Assembly: GCF_000014565.1 (NCBI RefSeq)
Contig: NC_008268.1
Span: 6,080,501 to 6,144,500, forward strand
Source of the DNA: Rhodococcus jostii RHA1
Lineage (GTDB): Bacteria > Actinomycetota > Actinomycetes > Mycobacteriales > Mycobacteriaceae
Length of the DNA stretch: 64,000 bases
Direction of reading: 5' to 3'
The notes beneath the pieces are model-generated. The model saw nothing but the letters and a program-made list of their open reading frames with translations, did not search any database and had not been told where the DNA came from. A program made the translations under genes and the position numbers. Positions within the stretch are counted from its first letter, which is position 1; each line of letters opens with the position of its first letter. Shown one piece after another: positions 9,007-20,683 of this stretch.

Positions 9007-9030
9007 TTGAAGTTTCAAGTTAGAGAACTT
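9007..9030 (+). promoter_or_regulatory. Dyad operator upstream of doxX
   Basis: Two adjoining dyads: TTGAA-GT-TTCAA (9007-9018) and AAGTT-AGAG-AACTT (9017-9030). They lie about 70 bases before the doxX start. The form fits a MarR/HxlR-type repressor site; no matching regulator gene is adjacent. Confidence 0.45.
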
Positions 9031-9098
9031 AGGATCGCTGCTTGTTCAACTAACGGTCGTCCCGGTCGCGCGGGGACACCACGATGAAAGGCACATCC

Positions 9099-9539
9099 AT
9101 GAACAACCCCGCAGTTCGAAGCCTGGGAATCCTCGTCGCCCGCGTGGGCATCGGCGTCATCTTCCTCGCCCACGGCTGGCAGAAGGCCTTCACCAACGGA
9201 CTCGACGGCACGACCGCCGGCTTCGAGGCCATGGGAGTTCCGCTTCCCGGCGTCTCGGCGTTCCTCGCGACGTGGATCGAGCTGATCGGCGGAATCGCGC
9301 TCATCGTCGGGGCGGCCGTCCCGATCTTCGGCATCCTGCTCTTCCTCGACATGGTCGGCGCCTTCTTCCTCGTGCACGTCGACAAGGGAATCTTCGCCAG
9401 CGAGGGCGGCTACGAGCTGGTGCTGGCTCTGGGAGTCGGCTCGCTGCTGCTCGCCGTCGTCGGATCGGGCCGGTTCGGCGTCGACGGACTGCTCGGCCAC
9501 AAGGTTCCGTGGGTTGCGAAGGAACGCGCCACCGTCTGA
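9099..9539 (+). CDS. DoxX family membrane protein
   Basis: 146 residues with four hydrophobic segments and the DoxX-type N-terminus (LGILVARVGIGVIFLAHGWQ followed by KAF). DoxX proteins are small four-helix membrane proteins; some mycobacterial members act with superoxide dismutase and a sulfurtransferase in a redox complex, but no such partner is adjacent here. Start set at ATG 9099 because AAAGG lies about eight bases before it; ATG 9084 is in frame but less well placed. The promoter region carries two dyads, suggesting control by a MarR-like repressor. The gene ends just before a long palindrome shared with the convergent ABC transporter operon. Confidence 0.87.
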   Translation: MNNPAVRSLGILVARVGIGVIFLAHGWQKAFTNGLDGTTAGFEAMGVPLPGVSAFLATWIELIGGIALIVGAAVPIFGILLFLDMVGAFFLVHVDKGIFASEGGYELVLALGVGSLLLAVVGSGRFGVDGLLGHKVPWVAKERATV

Positions 9540-9542
9540 CCC

Positions 9543-9588
9543 CATGTAAGTGGCGAAGCGTGCCCCGGCACGCTTCGCCACTCACGTG
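9543..9588. repeat. Long palindrome between doxX and the ABC transporter (GTGAGT family, copy 2)
   Basis: 22-base-pair inverted repeat 9543-9564 / 9567-9588 with a 2-base loop. Two positions would be G-U pairs in RNA. Right arm ends GCCACTCACGTG. It fills the whole space between the convergent stop codons and is likely a bidirectional terminator. Confidence 0.8.
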
Positions 9589-10355
9589 TCAGAGGACCTT
9601 GTTCAGGAAGTCCTGGGTGCGGGACTGCTGCGGGTCGCCGAAGATCTGCTCCGGAGTGCCCTCCTCCACCACGTAACCGTCGGCCATGAAGATCACCCGG
9701 TCGGACACCTCGCGGGCGAAGCCCATCTCGTGCGTGACCACGACCATCGTCATGCCACCCTTCGCGAGGTCGCGCAGAACCTGCAGCACCTCGCCCACCA
9801 TCTCGGGGTCCAGGGCGCTGGTCGCCTCGTCGAACAGCATGATGTCCGGGTTCATCGCCAGGGCCCGCGCGATCGCGACGCGCTGCTTCTGCCCACCGGA
9901 CAGGTTCGCCGGCTTCGCGTCCGCCTTCTCCGCCAACCCGACCTGCTCGAGCAGCCGGACCGCCGTCGCCCGCGCCTCCTCCTTGGAGGCCCGCTTGGTC
10001 TGCACGGGCGCGAGCATCACGTTCTCGATCGCCGTCATATGCGGGAACAAGTTGAAGTGCTGGAAGACCATGCCGATGTGCTGACGCACCCGGTCGATGT
10101 CGATCTTCTTGTCGCTCACGTCGAACCCGTCGACCACGACCTTGCCGTCCGTGATGTCCTCGAGCCGGTTGAGGCAGCGCAGGAACGTGCTCTTGCCGGA
10201 GCCCGACGGCCCGATCACGCAGACCACTTCACCGCTCGCGATGTCGACGTCGAGGCCCTTGAGGACCTCGTTGTCGCCGAACGACTTCTTCAGACCCTTC
10301 ACCCGGATCTTCGGGTCGGCGGTCTCGGCCTTGTTCTCTGTCACCGGTGTCTCGG

Positions 10356-10359
<4 letters not shown>
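9589..10359 (-). CDS. Polar amino-acid ABC transporter ATPase (GlnQ type)
   Basis: 256 residues. Walker [10 protein letters not shown] (about residue 52), Q-loop [11 protein letters not shown], signature [15 protein letters not shown], Walker [16 protein letters not shown], and the H-loop in [13 protein letters not shown]. This matches the His/Glu/Gln importer ATPase family (PAAT). The start is GTG 10359, whose TGA overlaps the stop of the upstream fused binding-protein/permease gene (GTGA overlap), so translation is coupled. A longer frame upstream is noise. It works with the fused protein to import an amino acid, probably glutamine or glutamate; the exact substrate is not resolved. Confidence 0.93.
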
Positions 10360-13182
<2,823 letters not shown>

Positions 13183-13195
13183 CGGTCTGAAGTAA

Positions 13196-14332
<1,137 letters not shown>

Positions 14333-14342
14333 AGTTCGGCTG

Positions 14343-15233
14343 GTGTCCGAAGCCGAAGTACCCCCCGTCGCTCGAGGTCAGGCCGCACTGCTCGGCCCCG
14401 CCGAGGTGCGTGCGCTAGCCGAGGAGTTCGGCGTGCGCCCCACCAAGCAGCTGGGGCAGAACTTCGTGCACGACGCGAACACGGTCCGCCGCATCGTCGC
14501 CACCGCGGGCGTGGGACGCGAGGACACCGTCCTCGAGGTCGGGCCGGGGCTCGGTTCGCTCACGTTGGCGCTGCTCGATGTCGTCGACAAGGTGATCGCC
14601 GTCGAGATCGACCCCAACCTCGCGGCGCGACTCCCGGTCACGGTCGCCGACCGGGCTCCGGAACTCGCGGACCGGCTGACCGTGGTCGGCGCGGACGCGA
14701 TGCGGGTCAAGCCGTCCGAGATCCCCGGTGAGCCCACGGCTCTCGTCGCGAATCTGCCGTACAACGTTGCGGTGCCGGTGCTGCTGCACCTGTTCTCCGA
14801 ACTTCCCAGTCTCCGAACCGCTCTGGTGATGGTGCAGGCCGAGGTCGCCGACCGGCTGGCGGCGTCCCCGGGCAGCAAGATCTACGGTGTGCCGAGCGTG
14901 AAGGCCAATTTCTTCGGCGCCGTGCGGCGCGCGGGCGCCGTCGGGCGCGCGGTGTTCTGGCCCGTGCCGAAGGTCGAGTCGGGTCTCGTGCGCATTGATC
15001 GGTACGCCGAACCGCCGTGGCCCGTCGACGACGCACACCGCCGCCGTGTGTTCGCCGTCATCGATGCGGCTTTCGCTCAGCGCCGCAAGACTTTACGCGC
15101 CGCGCTCGGCGGTTGGGCCGGTTCACCCGCGGAGGCGGAGCGGCGACTGCTCGAGGCCGGCATCGCACCGTCCGCCCGCGGTGAGACCCTCGACGCGGCG
15201 GCCTTCGTGCGTCTCGCCGCCACCCAGCCGTGA
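14343..15233 (+). CDS. ksgA: 16S rRNA dimethyladenosine transferase KsgA (RsmA)
   Basis: 296 residues; dimethylates A1518 and A1519 in 16S rRNA during small-subunit assembly. Motifs: [18 protein letters not shown], the SAM-binding [26 protein letters not shown], and the catalytic [11 protein letters not shown]. The start is GTG 14343, ten bases after the rpfB copy 2 stop; the longer frame overlaps rpfB. Orthologue of Rv1010. In mycobacteria ispE follows immediately; here cold-shock, regulator, symporter and urease genes are inserted before ispE at 24.5 kb. The stop codon sits in the left arm of a GTGAGT-type palindrome. Confidence 0.96.
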
Positions 15234-15269
15234 GTACTTATTAACCGCGGGACGTTGATAAGTACTCAC
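15230..15269. repeat. Palindrome over the ksgA stop codon (GTGAGT family, copy 3)
   Basis: GTGAGTACTTATTAAC (15230-15245) and GTTGATAAGTACTCAC (15254-15269) form a 16-base-pair stem with one G-U type mismatch and an 8-base loop. The ksgA TGA stop is within the left arm. Confidence 0.8.
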
Positions 15270-15667
15270 AGGGGGGTATCCCACGGTCATCGGCATCCCG
15301 CCGTTTTCGACGGTGCAGGGTCAGGCGTGGCCGGTTCCGGGACGACCGGGGTCGGCGCTCGTCCGCTGGAATGCCTACGCGGGGCTGACAGTGGGCGCCG
15401 GACGGGATCGTGGCACCCGTTGCGCCCGGTGTGTACGCCAATTTCATCCCCTGACCTGCGCGAGTTCGGCCCGGGGGAGACAACCGGCCGGATGTGTGGT
15501 TCACTATTGGAGGTCGTAAGTTTTGTGTTTGTGTTTCCCACGCTCGCAAATCGATGGTTGCGAGCGTTTGGACGTCCTCCACAGGAATTGTCATAGACGG
15601 TCGTGTTCAATGACCCAGGTAACCGAGCCGGTTGCTTGAAGAAGTTACTGTGTTAGAGGAGATTTAC
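15270..15667 (+). promoter_or_regulatory. Long leader region of the cold-shock gene with a hairpin
   Basis: About 400 bases without a convincing gene. A perfect 10-base-pair hairpin, ACGCTCGCAA (15540-15549) / TTGCGAGCGT (15558-15567), lies about 100 bases before the cold-shock start codon and is followed by TTTGG. Cold-shock mRNAs of this family often have long structured 5' leaders. The promoter itself was not located. Confidence 0.45.
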
Positions 15668-15871
15668 ATGGCAGAGGGCATCGTGAAGTGGTTCAACTCC
15701 GAGAAGGGGTTCGGCTTCATCGCCCCCGAGGATGGCAGCGCTGACGTGTTCGTCCATTACTCGGAGATTCAGAGCGGCGGCTTCCGCACGCTCGAGGAGA
15801 ATCAGCGCGTTTCGTTCGAGATCGGCCAGGGCAACAAGGGCCCGCAGGCCACCGGCGTCACCCTGATCTGA
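15668..15871 (+). CDS. Cold-shock protein, CspA family
   Basis: 67 residues forming a single cold-shock OB-fold domain. RNP1 ([10 protein letters not shown]) and RNP2 (DVFVHYSEI) nucleic-acid-binding motifs are intact, starting from [11 protein letters not shown]. It is expected to bind single-stranded RNA/DNA and melt mRNA structure at low temperature or in stress. ATG 15668 follows AGAGGAGATTTAC, a strong ribosome binding site. Monocistronic, with a long leader and a strong 3' hairpin. Confidence 0.96.
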   Translation: MAEGIVKWFNSEKGFGFIAPEDGSADVFVHYSEIQSGGFRTLEENQRVSFEIGQGNKGPQATGVTLI

Positions 15872-15914
15872 GAACGGCCATGACTTCCCGGTTCGCCGGG
15901 ACATGACGTTCGAG

Positions 15915-15944
15915 CAAGGCCCCACTCGTCAGAGTGGGGCCTTG
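15915..15944. terminator. Bidirectional terminator after the cold-shock gene
   Basis: Perfect 13-base-pair stem CAAGGCCCCACTC (15915-15927) / GAGTGGGGCCTTG (15932-15944) with a 4-base loop, between the convergent cold-shock gene and the membrane protein gene at 15961. Confidence 0.9.
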
Positions 15945-15960
15945 ACTCGTTTCCGACCGG

Positions 15961-16395
15961 CTACGCCGACCGCAGGTGAGCGGCCTGATACCCGAGATTC
16001 ATGGCGCAGACCAGCCAGAGTTGCAGTGCGGAATTCTCCGACGGACCGAACAGCCCGATCACCGCAGCGGCTCCGAGCGCCGCGGCGACGAAGAACGTGG
16101 CCGTGCCGAGCGCCCGCCGGGGCCTCGACGTGAAGATCACCACACCCGTCACGAAGAGCGCCCACAGTGTGGTGGCGAGGATGGTCGCGGTGACGAACCA
16201 AGCCGTCGAGTACCTGCTCGGCCACGTCCACGGCTGGGTTCCGTTGTCGAGGGTGCACACGAACGCCAGCGAGAACGCCATAGTCACCACCGTCGCGCCC
16301 GCGAGCGCCAGATGGCCCCCGACGAGCACCTTCCCGACTGTTCCCGTCCCCGCAGGCGCCCGCGCGCGCCCCTCCTCGACAATCGTGTGCTGCAT
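15961..16395 (-). CDS. Small four-helix membrane protein, unknown
   Basis: 144 residues with four predicted membrane segments: about residues 22-48, 67-90, 97-117 and 122-140. A Trp-rich loop (TQPWTWPSRY) lies between the first two. No family is recognised. ATG 16395 begins the reading frame. It is convergent with the cold-shock gene and lies downstream of the WYL regulator on the same strand, about 100 bases away, so co-transcription is possible but unproven. Confidence 0.75.
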   Translation of the reverse strand: MQHTIVEEGRARAPAGTGTVGKVLVGGHLALAGATVVTMAFSLAFVCTLDNGTQPWTWPSRYSTAWFVTATILATTLWALFVTGVVIFTSRPRRALGTATFFVAAALGAAAVIGLFGPSENSALQLWLVCAMNLGYQAAHLRSA

Positions 16396-16500
16396 CCCCG
16401 ACTACCCCGCCCTTTCTGTCGTCACCTGGTTGGACGCCGCGCAGGAGCGTTCGGTTCCCACAGATTTTCGGTCCGCGGTGACGGCTGAACGGCGTCTCGG

Positions 16501-17469
16501 TCAGGCGTTACCGTAGCGGTCGGCGAAGAGGCGGTGGCGCTCACCCACCCGCCGGCACTCTTCGCGCAGCTCAGGAGGGTCGAGGACGGTGAAGTCGACG
16601 CCGAATGCGCTGAGCCAGTTGGCTATCGACGGCACGGAGTCGCCGCCGAGCGCGACCGCGCATCGTCCGTCGGGCATTTCTTCGAGGGTTCCCCAGTCTT
16701 CGTGCACCAGGGTCGCCATCTCGTCGATCGACGCGTGCAGCAGCACCCGTGCGCGGATCCGGGTGACGGCGCGGTTGATGCCGCGTGCGACGAATTCGGC
16801 GGCGCCGCCGGGCGGTAGTTCGCGGGGCGCGAACCGCGGTCCTGTCGGGATCTTGGGTGTCAGGCGATCCATGCGGAACGACCGCCAGTCGGCGCGCGTG
16901 AGGTCCCAGGCGACGAGGTACCAGCGCAGCCCGGATCGGACGAGACGGTACGGCTCCACTTCACGCCGGCTCTCGGTGCCGTCGTGGGTGCGGTAGTCGA
17001 ACCGGAGTCGCTCGTGGTTGTGGCACACGGAGGCGACGGCGGACAGGATCTGCGCGTCGACGGCGCTCTTCGCGGGCTCGCGGTGGACCACGTCGACCTG
17101 CAGCGCCTCGAGGCGGTGCCGCAGACGGGACGGCATCACCTGCCGGAGTTTGGTGAGCGCTCGCATCGACGCCTCCCCGATGCCCACCACGGACCCGGTC
17201 GCACCGGATTGCAGGCCGAGTGCGACGGCCAGGACTTCCTCGTCGTCGAGGAGCAGGGGCGGCATTTCCGCGCCCGCGCCGAGTTGGTAGCCACCGCCCA
17301 CCCCGACCGTCGCGTCGACGGGGTACCCGAGGTCGCGGAGTTTCTCCACGTCTCGCCGGACCGTGCGTGGGGTGATGCCGAGCCGGTCGGCGAGTTCTGC
17401 CCCGGACCAGTCCTTTCGGGTCTGGAGCAGCGACAGTAGCCGGAGGAGTCGTGCCGAAGTTTCCCGCAT
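16501..17469 (-). CDS. WYL-domain transcriptional regulator (YafY type)
   Basis: 322 residues from ATG 17469. The N-terminal winged helix (LLRLLSLLQTRKDWSGAELA, then RLGITPRTVRRDVEKLRDLG) belongs to the HTH_11/DeoR-like class; the middle holds a WYL domain (EVEPYRLVRSGLRWYLVAWD) and a WCX C-terminal extension. WYL domains are thought to bind nucleic-acid or nucleotide ligands. Start 17469 is preferred over ATG 17499, because a perfect 12-base-pair palindrome (17486-17516) would otherwise overlap the start. That position suggests autoregulation. Targets beyond its own gene are unknown. Confidence 0.9.
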   Translation of the reverse strand: MRETSARLLRLLSLLQTRKDWSGAELADRLGITPRTVRRDVEKLRDLGYPVDATVGVGGGYQLGAGAEMPPLLLDDEEVLAVALGLQSGATGSVVGIGEASMRALTKLRQVMPSRLRHRLEALQVDVVHREPAKSAVDAQILSAVASVCHNHERLRFDYRTHDGTESRREVEPYRLVRSGLRWYLVAWDLTRADWRSFRMDRLTPKIPTGPRFAPRELPPGGAAEFVARGINRAVTRIRARVLLHASIDEMATLVHEDWGTLEEMPDGRCAVALGGDSVPSIANWLSAFGVDFTVLDPPELREECRRVGERHRLFADRYGNA

Positions 17470-17485
17470 GCGTCCCAGAATGCCA

Positions 17486-17516
17486 TCGATAGAGGACATC
17501 TTCGGTCCTCTATCGA
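17486..17516 (-). promoter_or_regulatory. Perfect palindromic operator of the WYL regulator
   Basis: TCGATAGAGGAC (17486-17497) and GTCCTCTATCGA (17505-17516) form a perfect inverted repeat with a 7-base spacer, 17 bases upstream of the regulator's preferred start. Dimeric binding by the regulator is inferred. Confidence 0.7.
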
Positions 17517-17636
17517 CTGCGGGTAACGGTAAGTAACGATTTTCCCACCAGCCCCACGAGTGTCACTACACTGGCGCCGACGCTCCACGGACCATCGCAT
17601 GTGTACTTCGTGAAAATCCGACGGAAAGGTCTCAGC

Positions 17637-18539
17637 GTGACGCAGTTTCGTGTTCGGCCCATTTCTTCAGCAGTCAGGGCGCTGCTCGCCACCGTCATGA
17701 CCACCGCCTTCTGCCTGGCTCTGGCGGTCTCGACCACCGCGACGGCATCCGCCTCGGCCGCCGACCTCTTCAACAGCGCGCAGGGCAGATTCGCCGCGGG
17801 TGACACCCGTGGCGCCCTGGCGGACATCGGTGGCGCCGTCGCCGGCGAACCCGGCGACACCAATGCGCTGGCGTTGCAGGCCATCTACGCCGACGCCGCG
17901 GGCGACCTGGTCACCCGGGAGACCGCGCTCGCCCGGCTCGGCGCGATGGACGGTGGGATGCGCGCCGGCGTCGACGGGATGCTGAACGCGATCAGAATTG
18001 CGTCGTTCACGCCCCCGAACCCACTTCCGGCCATCCAGGGTCCGTCCACCGCGATCATCGTCCTCGGTTACGGACTGCTACCCGACGGCGCGATGCGACC
18101 GGAATTGATCAACCGCCTGCAGGCCGCGCTCGTCCAGTCGTGGGCCTCGCCGATGTCGCCGATCATCGTCACCGGCGGCAACCCGCAGAACGGCATCACC
18201 GAGGCGGCCGCGATGCAGGGATGGTTGCAGTCGCACGGTGTCCCGGCGCAACGCATCCACCCCGAGCATCGTGCCGGATCGACGGTGGGCAACGCGCTCA
18301 ACTCCGTTCCGCTCGCGCGCTCGCTCGGCGCGGGGGGTGCGATCATCGTGACGTCGGCCAACCACATCCGCAGGGCAACGGTCGATTTCAACGTCGCCGG
18401 ACTGCCGGTGGTCGGGGCGATGAGCGCGATCACCAGTGCCGGTCAGCTGATCGCCGAAGTCATGCCGCTGACCAAGGACCAGCAACTCGGCATGTACCGC
18501 GACGCGATCAGGGTCTTCGGCATTCCCGCCGGCTACTGA
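17637..18539 (+). CDS. Exported YdcF-like (DUF218) protein
   Basis: 300 residues from GTG 17637, preceded by GGAAAGG. A signal peptide is visible (LLATVMTTAFCLALAVSTTA, cleavage near ASA). Residues about 35-110 look like a short TPR-type helical region (FAAGDTRGALADIGGAVAGE, then DTNALALQAIYADAAG). The DUF218 domain follows with its hallmark strands AIIVLGYGL, PIIVTGGNPQNG, TEAAAM and GSTVGNALNSVPLA. DUF218 proteins such as YdcF and SanA bind nucleotides or affect the cell envelope; the activity of this one is unknown. Its 3' end overlaps the convergent symporter gene by seven bases. Confidence 0.85.
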   Translation: MTQFRVRPISSAVRALLATVMTTAFCLALAVSTTATASASAADLFNSAQGRFAAGDTRGALADIGGAVAGEPGDTNALALQAIYADAAGDLVTRETALARLGAMDGGMRAGVDGMLNAIRIASFTPPNPLPAIQGPSTAIIVLGYGLLPDGAMRPELINRLQAALVQSWASPMSPIIVTGGNPQNGITEAAAMQGWLQSHGVPAQRIHPEHRAGSTVGNALNSVPLARSLGAGGAIIVTSANHIRRATVDFNVAGLPVVGAMSAITSAGQLIAEVMPLTKDQQLGMYRDAIRVFGIPAGY

Positions 18540-19918
18540 CGCGACTCGTACTCGGCCACGACCGGCGGCTGCGCGACGGGATCCGCGCCGCCGGGGCTGA
18601 GCCTTCCGTTTACGGCGTCCTGCATCTTCTGCTTGTCGAGCTGGCCTTCCCAGTTCGAGACGACGAACGTGGCGACACAGTTGCCGAGGAGGTTCACGAA
18701 CACCCGCATCGAGTCCATGATCCGGTCGGCGCCGAGCAGCACCGCTACCGCCGCGACGGGGAAGATTCCGAGCGCGGTCGCGGTCGCCGACAGCGCGAGG
18801 AACGACGACCCGGGTACGCCTGCCATGCCTTTCGACGTGAGGAGCAGGATGAACAGCGCGCCGAGCTGGTCGGCGACGGACAGGTCGTGGCCGGTGGCCT
18901 GGGCGAGGAACAGTGTCGAGATGGACAGGTAGATCGCGGCCCCGTCGAGGTTGAACGAGTATCCGGTCGGCACCACGAGCCCGGTCGCGGCCTGTGAGTT
19001 CCCGGCGCCGACGAGCTTGGTCATGATGCGGGGAAGCACTGCCTCGGACGATGCGGTTCCCAGCGCGAGACCGAACTCCTCCTTGGTGTAGCGGATGAAC
19101 GTGAAGATGTTCAGTCCCACGGCGACCTTCGCGATCAGCGCGAGGACGAGGACGAACAGCGCTCCGGCGAGGTAGCAGCAGGCGATGAGCTTGGCGAAGC
19201 TGCCGAGTGTGGAGATTCCGTACTGGCCGATGATGAACGCCATCGCGCCGAACGCGCCGATCGGGGCGAGCCGCATGATCCAGCCGATGATCATGAAGAT
19301 GATGTGGCTGAGGTGGTCGACGAATTCGAGGACCATCGGGGAACCGTGCTCGCCGTACTTGGCCAGCGCGATGCCGAAGAGCACCGCGAAGAAGAGGACC
19401 TGCAGAAGTATGTTGTCGGCGAACGCGCCCACCACACTGGTGGGGACGATGTCCATGAGGAATTCGACGGCGCCGGGGAGTTCGCCACCGCCTGTCTTCT
19501 CCGAGATCTGCTCGGTGCCGTCGACGAGGGTGGCCGGGTCGATGTCGAATCCGGCGCCGGGCTTGACGATGTTGCCCATGACCAGTCCGAAGAGCAGCGC
19601 GAACCCGGTGACGGCGGTGAAGTAGATCAGTGCCTTCACGCCGATGCGTCCGACGGCCTTGACGTCGCCCACCTTGGCGATTCCCGTGACGACCACCGTG
19701 AAGATCAACGGCGCAATGAGCATCTTGATCAGCTTGACGAACGTGTCGCCGATCGGTTTGAGCTCCGACCCTACCGTCGGCCACAACCAGCCGAGAGTGA
19801 TGCCGCCGACGATTCCGACGAGAAGCTGGACGAACAGGTTGGTGTACCAGGGCGATCGCGTCCCGGTTGTCGACACGTCGCCGCCGGGTGGGGGATGGGC
19901 GTCAGTGGAGATGGCCAT
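18533..19918 (-). CDS. Dicarboxylate/amino-acid:cation symporter (DAACS, DctA-like)
   Basis: 461 residues with about eight membrane segments and the two re-entrant hairpins of the family. Serine-rich motif TASSEAVLPRIM (re-entrant loop 1), the NLDGAAIYL motif and the GVPGSSFLALSATATALG hairpin are all present. Such carriers import C4-dicarboxylates or glutamate/aspartate with Na+ or H+. The N-terminus starts at ATG 19918. Convergent with the YdcF-like gene and divergent from the urease operon across 139 bases. The exact substrate is not determined. Confidence 0.92.
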   Translation of the reverse strand: MAISTDAHPPPGGDVSTTGTRSPWYTNLFVQLLVGIVGGITLGWLWPTVGSELKPIGDTFVKLIKMLIAPLIFTVVVTGIAKVGDVKAVGRIGVKALIYFTAVTGFALLFGLVMGNIVKPGAGFDIDPATLVDGTEQISEKTGGGELPGAVEFLMDIVPTSVVGAFADNILLQVLFFAVLFGIALAKYGEHGSPMVLEFVDHLSHIIFMIIGWIMRLAPIGAFGAMAFIIGQYGISTLGSFAKLIACCYLAGALFVLVLALIAKVAVGLNIFTFIRYTKEEFGLALGTASSEAVLPRIMTKLVGAGNSQAATGLVVPTGYSFNLDGAAIYLSISTLFLAQATGHDLSVADQLGALFILLLTSKGMAGVPGSSFLALSATATALGIFPVAAVAVLLGADRIMDSMRVFVNLLGNCVATFVVSNWEGQLDKQKMQDAVNGRLSPGGADPVAQPPVVAEYESRQ

Positions 19919-19941
19919 TGGGGGAACGCTAGGAAGGTGCT

Positions 19942-19959
19942 GTGACGGGTTCGTGTCAC
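19942..19959. promoter_or_regulatory. Dyad in the symporter-urease divergent promoter
   Basis: GTGAC-N8-GTCAC at 19942-19959, in the 139-base region between dctA-like and ureA. GTnAC half sites are typical of GlnR boxes, but the expected GAAAC-type partner is weak, so assignment to nitrogen control is tentative. Confidence 0.3.
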
Positions 19960-20057
19960 GAATGTTTCCGCGGTGAGAACGGCGGCCGTTCCGGGCGTGG
20001 GCGGTGCCACACTGCAGTTCGTGGCAGTATTGCGACGCACCGACCGCAGGAGGACAT

Positions 20058-20360
20058 ATGCGCTTGTCGCCCCACGAGCAGGAGCGTCTGCTCCTGAGCT
20101 ACGCCGCGGAACTCGCGCGCAGGCGCCGGCAACGCGGCCTCGTGTTGAACCATCCGGAGGCGGTGGCCCTCATCACGGATCACATCCTGGAGGGGGCCCG
20201 CGACGGCCGGTCGGTGGCGGAGTTGATGGTGTCCGGTCGTGAGGTGCTCACCCGGTCCGACGTGATGGAAGGCGTCCCGGAGATGCTGCACGACGTGCAG
20301 GTGGAGGCCACGTTCCCGGACGGAACCAAGCTCGTCACCGTCCACGATCCGATTGCGTAG
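20058..20360 (+). CDS. ureA: Urease gamma subunit
   Basis: 100 residues, the standard gamma-subunit length, starting [20 protein letters not shown]. With UreB and UreC it forms the cytoplasmic nickel urease that hydrolyses urea to ammonia and carbamate. An excellent ribosome binding site (GCAGGAGGACAT) precedes ATG 20058. First gene of ureABCFGD; ureB follows after two bases. Confidence 0.97.
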
Positions 20361-20362
20361 GG

Positions 20363-20683
20363 GTGACCGTGATTCCAGGTGAAGTCGTGTGCGCCGAGGG
20401 CGTGATCGAGCTCAACGAGGGTTCTCCCCGCACCGAACTCGAGGTGGTCAACACCGGTGACCGCCCGGTCCAGGTCGGGAGTCACGTTCATTTCCCGCAG
20501 TCCAATCACGCCCTGCAGTTCGACCGTTCCGCCGCCCACGGGCTGCGGCTGGACATTCCCGCCGGCACCGCGGTGCGCTTCGAACCGGGTATCGCGCAGA
20601 CGATTTCACTCGTCCCCCTGCGCGGGACCCGTGAGGTGCACGGGCTGAGCCTCACTCCTCCCGGAAAGCTGGACGCGTCATGA
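20363..20683 (+). CDS. ureB: Urease beta subunit
   Basis: 106 residues from GTG 20363 (GTG 20369 is also possible). The family pattern is clear: [53 protein letters not shown]. It bridges the gamma and alpha subunits. Its last codons overlap the ureC start by four bases (ATGA), giving translational coupling. Confidence 0.97.

Noticed and set aside
15241..15596. Short frames in the cold-shock leader
   Set aside because: No ribosome binding site, no family pattern, and they overlap structured leader elements.
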